A stretch of 64,000 nucleotides of DNA from an uncultured Acidimicrobiales bacterium (lineage in GTDB: Bacteria > Actinomycetota > Acidimicrobiia > Acidimicrobiales > SZUA-35): contig CALKZY010000028.1 of NCBI GenBank assembly GCA_938002965.1, positions 62,001 to 126,000 of the forward strand, given 5' to 3'. Below are positions 45,119 through 52,093 of the stretch, in pieces. How positions within the stretch are numbered: position 1 is the stretch's first letter; each line of letters begins with the position of its first letter. A model generated the notes under the pieces. That model was not told the origin of the DNA, ran no database searches, and saw only the letters and a program-made list of their open reading frames with translations. The position numbers were made by a program, and so were the translations under genes.

Positions 45119-45301
45119 ATGATCCACTACCACTTCCTCGCTTCCTGGCTCAAGGCCAAGACCGAAACCGAGCGAGGCGCCTCACTGGTTGAGTACGCCC
45201 TGCTGGTCGCCCTGATCGCCGTCGTATGTATCGGCGCCGTGACCTTCCTGGGCAACGAGGCCGCTGACAACTTCAGCGACGTCGGTAACTCCATCAACTA
45301 G
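45119..45301 (+). CDS. Flp/Fap-type (type IVb) pilin
   Basis: A 60-residue pilin. A basic leader of about 19 residues ends ETERG, followed by the mature start ASLVEYALLVALIAVVCIGAVTFLG. The Gly before the cleavage site, Glu at +5 and Tyr at +6 are the Flp hallmarks. It would be processed by a prepilin peptidase and assembled by a Tad system, for adhesion. No tad/cpa genes are adjacent, so assembly genes must lie elsewhere. It is a single-gene unit with a structured leader and a strong terminator, fitting high expression. Confidence 0.93.
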   Translation: MIHYHFLASWLKAKTETERGASLVEYALLVALIAVVCIGAVTFLGNEAADNFSDVGNSIN

Positions 45302-45337
45302 TAACCCCGTTGGGCCTCGGAGCCCGAAGGAACTAGC

Positions 45338-45370
45338 AGAACTGCGTCCGGTTGATCCGGGCGCAGTTCT
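45338..45370 (+). terminator. Rho-independent terminator of the pilin gene
   Basis: AGAACTGCGTCCGG pairs with CCGGGCGCAGTTCT (one T-G pair) around TTGAT and is followed by CGTTTT. The strongest canonical terminator in this half of the window. Confidence 0.92.
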
Positions 45371-45428
45371 CGTTTTGGCCCAGCGGTAGCCGGACAGGAA
45401 TCGATGGGACAGCCCTCTACAAGAGCAC

Positions 45429-45434
45429 TACCTT
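45429..45434 (+). promoter_or_regulatory. Leaderless -10 (TACCTT) of the MOSC gene
   Basis: TACCTT followed by GGGG ends 6 nt before ATG 45441. Confidence 0.6.
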
Positions 45435-45440
45435 GGGGAC

Positions 45441-46004
45441 ATGGAACACGTTTCGATGGACGGCTTGAATGCGGGGCTTGACGAAATTGCCGCCGCCCCG
45501 GCCGACAACTCACCGTTGGTTATGTTGGTTGTTCGGCCCGATGTGGATCAGCGAGAGCTACCGGACAGCGCCGAACTCCAGCCAGGCGTCGGGCTAGTCG
45601 GCGACAACTACGCTTCACGCGGCAGCAGCCGAACCCCCGACGGATTGGCCCACCCCGAAGCCGAGATCACCATCATGAACATCAGAGTGCTGGACCTTCT
45701 GACCAACGGTGACCGCAGCCAGTGGCCTCTGGCCGGAGATCAGCTTCTGGTCGACCTCGACCTTTCGTTCGAGAACATGCCAACCGGAACACGCCTACAA
45801 ATTGGCAGCGCCGAGGTGGAGATAACGGCCAAGCCTCACACCGGCTGCGGCAAATTTGCTCGACGATTCGGCACCGACGCATCCAAGTGGGTCAATCAAC
45901 ACGCAGACAAGCGGCTCCGCGGCGTCAACGCCCGTGTCGCCACCGCTGGTTCATGCTCGATCGGTGACACCGTGGCAAAGATCGAGCGGTCGACCAGCAC
46001 CTAA
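45441..46004 (+). CDS. MOSC-domain protein
   Basis: A 187-residue MOSC protein (molybdenum-cofactor sulfurase C-terminal fold). Marks are VGLVGDNYASRG, EAEITIMNIRVLDLL, GDQLLVDLDLSFENMPTGTRLQIG and the probable sulfur-carrier Cys in KPHTGCGKFARRFG. MOSC proteins handle sulfur or bind the molybdenum cofactor to detoxify N-hydroxylated substrates. No other cofactor genes are near. TACCTT ends 6 nt before the ATG, supporting a leaderless start. Confidence 0.88.
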   Translation: MEHVSMDGLNAGLDEIAAAPADNSPLVMLVVRPDVDQRELPDSAELQPGVGLVGDNYASRGSSRTPDGLAHPEAEITIMNIRVLDLLTNGDRSQWPLAGDQLLVDLDLSFENMPTGTRLQIGSAEVEITAKPHTGCGKFARRFGTDASKWVNQHADKRLRGVNARVATAGSCSIGDTVAKIERSTST

Positions 46005-46005
46005 C

Positions 46006-46584
46006 TTACGCACCAAGTCCTCGCCCAACAGTAGACACCCACAGCTCCATGTCACGCTGACTGACAGACTCGTGGGAAGTCAACACTCGGGAGAAGAACG
46101 GTCCGACGACAACGTCCACTGCCATGTCGAGACCGGGTGATATGCCGTAGCAGGCATCAATCTCACCCCGCTCGGCGGCCCGACGAAGGATGAGACCGAT
46201 CGGCCGCCGTCGTTCTTCTCTCAACTTAGCGAAGAGCTCGGCAACGGCAGGGTCGTCAATCGAACCCTCCAACAACCCGGCAAAGATACGACGACTCCGG
46301 GTCATGAGCTCGGGGGTTATCACCATCATGAACTCGCCCATTGCCCGCAGATCTCCTTCGAGAGATCCGGTGTCTGGTTCGGGCTCGGGCACGATCAGCT
46401 GTTCCACCGCTTCGAAGAGGAGATTCTGCGCCGACCCCCAATGGCGGTAGATGGTCGATTTGGCCACGCCGCTACGGCGCACGACTTCGTCAACGGTGAA
46501 TCCTCTGACCCCGACATCAACGACGACATCGGCGGCGGCGCGTAAGGCCTCACTTCGAGCCTGAGCGCTCTTAGGACGGGCCAT
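46006..46584 (-). CDS. TetR-family repressor of the divergent MMPL transporter
   Basis: A 192-residue TetR regulator. The HTH reads FTVDEVVRRSGVAKSTIYRHWGSAQNLL. The ligand domain (TetR_C, with LMTRSRRIFAGLLEGSIDDPAVAEL) is of the type common for efflux regulators. A 26-bp inverted repeat lies between this gene and the divergent MMPL gene, so local repression with drug or lipid relief is the likely circuit. The ligand is unknown. Confidence 0.9.
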   Translation of the reverse strand: MARPKSAQARSEALRAAADVVVDVGVRGFTVDEVVRRSGVAKSTIYRHWGSAQNLLFEAVEQLIVPEPEPDTGSLEGDLRAMGEFMMVITPELMTRSRRIFAGLLEGSIDDPAVAELFAKLREERRRPIGLILRRAAERGEIDACYGISPGLDMAVDVVVGPFFSRVLTSHESVSQRDMELWVSTVGRGLGA

Positions 46585-46722
46585 CGCTATCGACTAAGAG
46601 GGTTGAGGGCAGCGTTCATCTTCAGGATCCTCGGTGCCGATGGCTGTGCCCGATGTCTCCAAGCAAGTGCCACCAAAACCATTGCCTTTGACCTTTGACC
46701 CGGGCATCATACAGGTGTTCAT

Positions 46723-46748
46723 GTTTCGATACTAGTTCGTATCGAAAC
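46723..46748. promoter_or_regulatory. TetR operator: 10-bp inverted repeat, 6-bp spacer
   Basis: GTTTCGATAC-TAGTTC-GTATCGAAAC has perfect arms. It lies in the divergent region between tetR and MMPL, 35 bp before the MMPL start. It is the likely repressor site controlling both genes. Confidence 0.88.
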
Positions 46749-46783
46749 GAACTGTCGAGAGTCGAGGGAAAGAGAGAAGCGCC

Positions 46784-49219
46784 ATGTTGGCATCAATCGG
46801 ACGGTGGTCGTTCAGCCATCCCGTACTCGCCCTGCTGATCTGGATCACCGCCTTTGTCGGCGCGCTCGGCGCGGCGGGTGCCGTTGGATCGGACTTTGGT
46901 GCCACCTTCGAGATCCCAGACTCCGAGGCATCCGATGGATTCGACGCCCTGGACGAATACTTCGGTGGTGTCGGAGCCGGACAGCCAGCCAACATCGTGT
47001 TCAAGACAGACCGTGGAGTCACCGACTCCGAAGTCCAGGCAGCGATGGCCGCCCTGTTCGACTCCGTCGGAGCCATCGACGGTGTCTCCTTGGAAAGCCC
47101 CTACGCACCGGGCTCCCGCCAGGTCTCACCTGATGGCACCATCGCCTACGCCCAACTGTCACTGGCCGAAGACATCGACCAGACCGAAGCTTTAGAGATC
47201 AGCGAAGAAATTCGAGGGCAGCTGCCCGACCTGGACGACACCCGGATCGAGGTCGGCGGTGAAGTCCTGGCCGAATTCGAGCCGCCCGAGTCCGAGCTGA
47301 TCGGCCTGGCCTTCGCTGTTGTCATCCTCATCGTGTCGTTCGGCTCGGTCATGGCCATGGGTCTTCCCATCGGAACGGCGGTCTTCGGTGTTGGTATCGG
47401 CGTCGGCATCATCACCCTGTTGTCCAACGTCATCGAAATGCCGGACTTCGCCATCCAGCTGGGTGCCATGATCGGCCTTGGGGTCGGCATCGACTACGCC
47501 CTGTTCATCGTGACCCGCTACCGAGAAGGTCTACACAGCGGGCTCTCTCCCATTGACGCCACATCACTGGCCTTCGACACCGCCGCTCGCGCCGTGCTGT
47601 TCGCCGGAACAACAGTGGTGATCTCGCTGCTGGGCATGTTGTTGATGGGCCTCAGCTTCATTACCGGCCTCGGCATCGGTGCATCCATCACCGTGCTCAT
47701 CACCATGTTGGCGTCCATAACGTTGCTTCCGGCTTTCCTAGGGTTTGCCGGAGACCGGCTGGAGACAAGTCGAGTGGGTCACGTTGCCGCCGCCGCCGTA
47801 CTCTCAGCCCTACTACTCATCACGGGGCTGGGCATCGGCAGCAGCACCCTTGCCGTCGGGGCCGTCGGCCTCATGGCCGTGCTCTTCGTTGGCGGCTTCG
47901 TCATTCCCGGCCTAAAGCGGATCATCCCACCCCGCAAACCCAAGCCGCTGCGCGACAGCATCTGGTACAAGTGGAGCAGGCTCATTCAGGCCCGACCGTG
48001 GCTGTTCGCCATCGGCGGTACCGCGCTTTTGTTGACCCTGGCCTACCCCGTCCTCGACCTGCGACTCGGTTTCAGCGATACCGGCAACTTCCCGGAGGAG
48101 ACGACCACTCGCCAGGCCTACGACCTGCTGTCGGAAGGCTTTGGACCTGGCTTCAACGGTCCGTTCATGGCCGTGGTCGAGCTTGAATCAGGACCGGCTG
48201 CTCGCCAAGGCGCCCAAACCGCTATGGCCCTAACTCAAGCCATCTCCGAAACCGAGGGTGTCCAGGTGGCGGCCGGCCCACTACCGAACGACCCTGCAGC
48301 GCCTCAAGCGGCCATCATTCAAATCATTCCTACCACCTCGCCCCAGGACGCCGCCACCGACGACCTGGTCCAGCGCCTCCGTGACGATGTCATCCCAGAC
48401 GTCCTAGCCCAAGCCGGCGACAATTCGGGAATCGCTGAAGTCAACGTGACCGGCGGACCTCCGGCTCAAATCGACTTCAGCAGTTACCTGGCCCAGCGCA
48501 TCGTCATTTTCTTCGGAGCAGTGCTGGCGCTGAGTTTTCTGCTCCTGATGATGGTGTTCCGGTCACTGTTGGTCCCGTTGAAGGCCGTGATCATGAACAT
48601 GCTGTCCATCGCCAGCGCCTACGGCATCGTGGTCGCCATCTTCCAATGGGGATGGGGCGGCGACCTTCTCGGGATTGAACCGGCTCCGATCGAACCGTTC
48701 ATCCCAATGATGCTGTTCGCCATCGTGTTCGGCCTGTCCATGGACTACGAAGTATTCCTACTGTCGAGAGTTCGAGAAGAATTCGATCGAACCGGTGACC
48801 CGGTCAACTCAGTGGCCGACGGCCTGGCGGCAACGGCCCGAGTCATCTCGGCCGCGGCGGCCATCATGGTTGTGGTGTTCGGCGCCTTCCTGTTGGAAGA
48901 CATGCGGGTGATCAAGATCTTCGGTGTCGGCCTGGCTACCGCCGTGTTGATCGACGCCACACTGGTCCGCATGCTGCTGGTGCCATCCACCATGCAGCTG
49001 TTGGGTGCTCGCAACTGGTGGCTTCCGAAGTGGCTGGATCGGATCGTGCCCAGCATCAATGTCGAAGGCACTGCCACCGCGGAGACCCTCCAAGCCAACG
49101 GCATCAGTGGACACCAGCCGACATCGGACGGCAACAGGACTACGCTCGATCACGACAGTGACAGTGAGCCAGACAGCGAGCAAGAATCCCAGCAGATCCC
49201 AGTGGGCCCAACCGGCTAG
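46784..49219 (+). CDS. MMPL/RND-family transporter (paralogue 2)
   Basis: An 811-residue MMPL transporter, paralogous to 5125-7551 along its full length. Shared motifs are GVGIDYALFIVTRYREGLHSG in the first half and FIPMMLFAIVFGLSMDYEVF with REEFDRTGDP in the second. Twelve helices in two blocks with two large outer loops are predicted. The last about 55 residues are a hydrophilic Asp/Ser-rich tail absent from the first paralogue. AAGAGAGAAG is the nearest ribosome-binding candidate. Control by the divergent TetR is inferred from the operator. Confidence 0.94.
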   Translation: MLASIGRWSFSHPVLALLIWITAFVGALGAAGAVGSDFGATFEIPDSEASDGFDALDEYFGGVGAGQPANIVFKTDRGVTDSEVQAAMAALFDSVGAIDGVSLESPYAPGSRQVSPDGTIAYAQLSLAEDIDQTEALEISEEIRGQLPDLDDTRIEVGGEVLAEFEPPESELIGLAFAVVILIVSFGSVMAMGLPIGTAVFGVGIGVGIITLLSNVIEMPDFAIQLGAMIGLGVGIDYALFIVTRYREGLHSGLSPIDATSLAFDTAARAVLFAGTTVVISLLGMLLMGLSFITGLGIGASITVLITMLASITLLPAFLGFAGDRLETSRVGHVAAAAVLSALLLITGLGIGSSTLAVGAVGLMAVLFVGGFVIPGLKRIIPPRKPKPLRDSIWYKWSRLIQARPWLFAIGGTALLLTLAYPVLDLRLGFSDTGNFPEETTTRQAYDLLSEGFGPGFNGPFMAVVELESGPAARQGAQTAMALTQAISETEGVQVAAGPLPNDPAAPQAAIIQIIPTTSPQDAATDDLVQRLRDDVIPDVLAQAGDNSGIAEVNVTGGPPAQIDFSSYLAQRIVIFFGAVLALSFLLLMMVFRSLLVPLKAVIMNMLSIASAYGIVVAIFQWGWGGDLLGIEPAPIEPFIPMMLFAIVFGLSMDYEVFLLSRVREEFDRTGDPVNSVADGLAATARVISAAAAIMVVVFGAFLLEDMRVIKIFGVGLATAVLIDATLVRMLLVPSTMQLLGARNWWLPKWLDRIVPSINVEGTATAETLQANGISGHQPTSDGNRTTLDHDSDSEPDSEQESQQIPVGPTG

Positions 49220-49229
49220 TACCTCGACA

Positions 49230-49263
49230 CTACGGTTGGCACCATGACCCTACGGTTGGCACC
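49230..49263 (+). repeat. Duplicated promoter-start cassette in front of PaaX
   Basis: CTACGGTTGGCACC occurs at 49230-49243 and 49250-49263. Each copy is followed at once by a start codon: ATG at 49244 and GTG at 49264. Each contains TACGGT ending 7 nt before that start, the leaderless arrangement. The first start opens a nine-codon frame, MTLRLAPCA, that stops shortly after the PaaX start. Confidence 0.85.
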
Positions 49264-50148
49264 GTGCGCCTGAAACCGGCGCCACATACCTGGAGCGGAT
49301 CGACTTCGGCTCGTTCGGTATTGGTGACCGTGTTCGGCGACTCCGTCGTCCCCATCGGTGGCGAAGTGTGGCTCGGGCACCTGTTCGAACTGGTCGAGAC
49401 GTTCGGCTACAGCGAACGTCTGATCCGGACCTCGATGTACCGCCTGGTAAGCGAAGGTTGGCTGGAAAGCGAACGAGTCGGCCGACGGAGCCGCTATCGC
49501 CTGACCGATTTCGCCGTGGACGAGTTCGCCTCGGCCGAGCAGCGGATATACCATCACCAAGCCCCGGTGGGCTGGAACCGGAAGTGGACCGTCGTCTTCA
49601 CCGGAACGACGGCCACCGAGCCAGGCGACCATCCCCGCCTGGTCGATCACCTCCGTTGGCACGGTTTCGCCGAAATCAGCGACGACGTGTGGGTACTCCC
49701 CGAAGACGAGGCGGGAACCACTTCTCGATTGTTGGAACGACTCGACCTTCAGGCCGCACCTCCCACGGCCTCAGCAGAGTTCACCGATCTGGAGCACCTC
49801 GTTTCCTCCGGTGTTCTCGGTAGCTCATTTTCGTTGGACGAGGCTGAAACGGCCTACCGAACGTTCGAGGGTACCTATCGCCACTATGGCGGCAAGGCGG
49901 TGCGATCTCTTGAACCGCAGGCGGCCTTCGCCTTGCGAACCATGATCGTGCACGACCTGCGTCGAGCTCGCCTAGTCGACCCAGCCCTGCCGAGCGCCGC
50001 TTTACCCGTCGATTGGATCGGCAGCACCGTGTTCAATATGGCTGGCGAGTTGTACCTGGACGTCACCGACGCAGCGTGGGCAGCCGTCGCTGGTGTAACC
50101 GGTCAGGCTCCGGGCGACAACGACGTCGCCGCCAATCGTTTCGCTTAA
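49264..50148 (+). CDS. PaaX-family transcriptional regulator
   Basis: A 294-residue PaaX-like repressor with an N-terminal winged helix (SVLVTVFGDSVVPIGGEVWLGHL, then SERLIRTSMYRLVSEGWLESERVGRRSRY). The PaaX C-domain contains WNRKWTVVFTG, HLRWHGFAEISDDVWVLP and EAETAYRTFEGTYRH. The family represses phenylacetate degradation in response to phenylacetyl-CoA, but no paa genes are here, so its targets are elsewhere or it serves another route. It starts at GTG 49264, the second copy of a duplicated promoter-start unit. Confidence 0.88.
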   Translation: MRLKPAPHTWSGSTSARSVLVTVFGDSVVPIGGEVWLGHLFELVETFGYSERLIRTSMYRLVSEGWLESERVGRRSRYRLTDFAVDEFASAEQRIYHHQAPVGWNRKWTVVFTGTTATEPGDHPRLVDHLRWHGFAEISDDVWVLPEDEAGTTSRLLERLDLQAAPPTASAEFTDLEHLVSSGVLGSSFSLDEAETAYRTFEGTYRHYGGKAVRSLEPQAAFALRTMIVHDLRRARLVDPALPSAALPVDWIGSTVFNMAGELYLDVTDAAWAAVAGVTGQAPGDNDVAANRFA

Positions 50149-50154
50149 CCGCCG

Positions 50155-50961
50155 TTATCCACCGTTGTCAGTCACAACAATATCAATCAACGTTTGCATG
50201 TAGCGGCCGGTGGCGAGCGCCATCTCACGGTCGTCGGGACCTGACGAACCGTGGCGTCGAACGGCCGCGGCGTGAGCCACAAGCGATTCGAACTCCGGAT
50301 GTTCAGCGGCCAGCCAACGGCCGGCGACCGTTTTGGATGCAATCGACCCGGTTCGGGCCGTGTACAGCATCCGGGCCAGCCCCAGGACACACCACGATGT
50401 CATCTCCGCTGGGAACTCGGTTCGGTCCGGATCGTCGAGGGCCTGGCCGACCGCGCCCGCAACCGACCGCCAGTAACCATCAGTATTGGCCCGAACGAAC
50501 GACGACAAGCTGTCACCGTCCACGGCAACGGTAAGGTCGGTGCGCTCGGGACCCCGCATTGACTGACTTTGGTAAGCCAGTTCATGCCACATCACCGGGT
50601 TGAGCTCAAAACATTCGTTGTTGTGATGGAACTCCCCGCCCAGCGTCCACGGCCGAATCAGGTCGATCGGCTCGCCAGCGACATCCCGCCAGGTCAGCCT
50701 CGGCCCGTCGATGTCCACATCGCCAACGGCTTCGACGGTGGCTTCGTGTGCCGTGCGCAGCGCAGCCACCTGCTCGTCGTCCGGCACAATCGGGCACACA
50801 GCGACAATGTCAATGTCACTATTGGGTTGCCAGTCGTCGAGGGCGGCCGAGCCCACAACGTAGAGACCTTCAATCAAGCCAGGCGAATACTCGTCGTGAA
50901 TCTCCAGCCACGCTTCTAGTGCCTCACGAACCGACATGGGGAGATCAGCTGGTGGTGTCAC
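50155..50961 (-). CDS. Nucleotidyltransferase with aminoglycoside-adenylyltransferase-like domain
   Basis: A 268-residue protein. The nucleotidyltransferase motif is VVGSAALDDWQPNSDIDIVAV (GSx10DxD). The C-terminal helical part (LARMLYTARTGSIASKTVAGRWLAAEHP) matches the DUF4111 domain of streptomycin/spectinomycin adenylyltransferases such as AadA. It might modify an aminoglycoside or another hydroxyl compound; resistance is inference only. GTG 50961 is chosen because TAGTAT ends 8 nt upstream on the minus strand. Convergent with PaaX. Confidence 0.82.
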   Translation of the reverse strand: MTPPADLPMSVREALEAWLEIHDEYSPGLIEGLYVVGSAALDDWQPNSDIDIVAVCPIVPDDEQVAALRTAHEATVEAVGDVDIDGPRLTWRDVAGEPIDLIRPWTLGGEFHHNNECFELNPVMWHELAYQSQSMRGPERTDLTVAVDGDSLSSFVRANTDGYWRSVAGAVGQALDDPDRTEFPAEMTSWCVLGLARMLYTARTGSIASKTVAGRWLAAEHPEFESLVAHAAAVRRHGSSGPDDREMALATGRYMQTLIDIVVTDNGG

Positions 50962-50969
50962 AAACACGA

Positions 50970-50975
50970 ATACTA
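50970..50975 (-). promoter_or_regulatory. Leaderless -10 (TAGTAT) of the nucleotidyltransferase gene
   Basis: TAGTAT on the minus strand ends 8 nt before GTG 50961. Confidence 0.55.
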
Positions 50976-51059
50976 GATCGGGAAGAAGCGACCAGGAAGA
51001 AATAGGCTGAGGCAGGCTTGGGTTTCCTACTCAAGCTTTCAACCAACCAGGAGATTCTC

Positions 51060-51830
51060 GTGACTCCCACGGACGTTCCCGTCAGCCAATCAGACTACGA
51101 CATCGAATTCTTCTGGGACCCTGTCTGCCCGTTCGCCTGGATCACCTCCCGGTGGGTGGCGAAAGTGGCCGCTCAACGCGAGTACAACGTTGACTGGCGC
51201 TTCATCTCCCTGAGGTTGCTTAACAAGGACAAGGATTACGCCACCGAATTTCCCCCGGAGTACGAGTTCGGTCACACGGCCGGTCTGCGAATGCTACGGG
51301 TCGCCGCCGCAGTTCGAAATGATCTCGGCCGCGAGCCAATGGGGGCATTGGTAGCCGCCTACGGCGAAAGCTATTGGGACCAGCCGGAGGGGACCAGCGC
51401 TCACAAGCGGCTAAGCACCCCCGACCATGCCGCCGAGGTGTTAACCGCAGCCGGGCTGTCAACCGACTACACCGACGCCCTCGACAACACCGAATGGGAC
51501 ACGCTACTCAATGGCGAAACCGAACTGGCGCTGTCACGAACCGGTCGTGATGTCGGCACACCAATCGTCACGTTCCAACCGCCGGACGGTCTCTCATTCT
51601 TCGGTCCGGTCATCTCTCGAGTACCCGACGACGACCAAGCAGTCGAACTCTGGGATGCAGTGACGACGCTCGCATCGTTCCCTGGTTTCGCCGAGATGAA
51701 GCGCAGCATGCGCGAGATTCCCCAGCTGTCAGTGCTCGGCGGGATAACCGATGCCCCAGCTCAAGAAGACTGGACCGGGGGCCATCGTCGAGGACACCTA
51801 GCGTCAGATCAAGCCGCAGCGGACGAGTAG
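51060..51830 (+). CDS. Rv2466c-family thioredoxin-fold protein with CPFA in place of CPWC
   Basis: A 256-residue DsbA-family protein close in pattern to mycobacterial Rv2466c, the mycothiol-dependent nitroreductase: FFWDPVCPFAWITSRWV, WRFISLRLLNKDKDY, then GTPIVTFQPPDGLSFFGPVISRVP and TTLASFPGFAEMKRSM. Rv2466c has CPWC, while this protein has C23-P-F-A26 and so lacks the second thiol. That implies a monothiol mechanism or loss of disulfide chemistry. CCAGGAG lies 7 nt before GTG 51060. The family link to mycothiol supports an actinobacterial host. Confidence 0.87.
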   Translation: MTPTDVPVSQSDYDIEFFWDPVCPFAWITSRWVAKVAAQREYNVDWRFISLRLLNKDKDYATEFPPEYEFGHTAGLRMLRVAAAVRNDLGREPMGALVAAYGESYWDQPEGTSAHKRLSTPDHAAEVLTAAGLSTDYTDALDNTEWDTLLNGETELALSRTGRDVGTPIVTFQPPDGLSFFGPVISRVPDDDQAVELWDAVTTLASFPGFAEMKRSMREIPQLSVLGGITDAPAQEDWTGGHRRGHLASDQAAADE

Positions 51831-51924
51831 CCGCGCCCCATGCTGCACAAGACACGGCGGTGCCCGACCCGATTGAGGCAGGGGCACATTGCGGCGGATC
51901 AGCACCCCCACCTCTGATCGGGGC

Positions 51925-51949
51925 GACGCCCCAGGCGGTTCGGGGCGTC
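51925..51949 (+). terminator. GC-rich hairpin downstream of the Rv2466c-like gene
   Basis: GACGCCCC pairs perfectly with GGGGCGTC around AGGCGGTTC. It lies 95 bp after the stop and no T-run follows, so its role is tentative. Confidence 0.4.
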
Positions 51950-52024
51950 AGTACTAGTGTGCTTCCGATTGGAGCAAAAAGCTAGTCCGACCGATGGGCA
52001 ATATTTCGGCCTGGACGCGAAAGA

Positions 52025-52052
52025 CGCCCGCCTCATGGTGTCGAAGCGGGCG
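52025..52052 (-). terminator. Hairpin terminator of the OmpA-fusion gene
   Basis: CGCCCGC pairs with GCGGGCG around a 14-nt loop. On the minus strand it is followed by TCTTTC, about 40 nt after the stop of the OmpA-fusion gene. Confidence 0.65.
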
Positions 52053-52093
52053 CCCTTGCTAGCTGATCTTTCGTCGCTGCCGAGTCGGTGACC

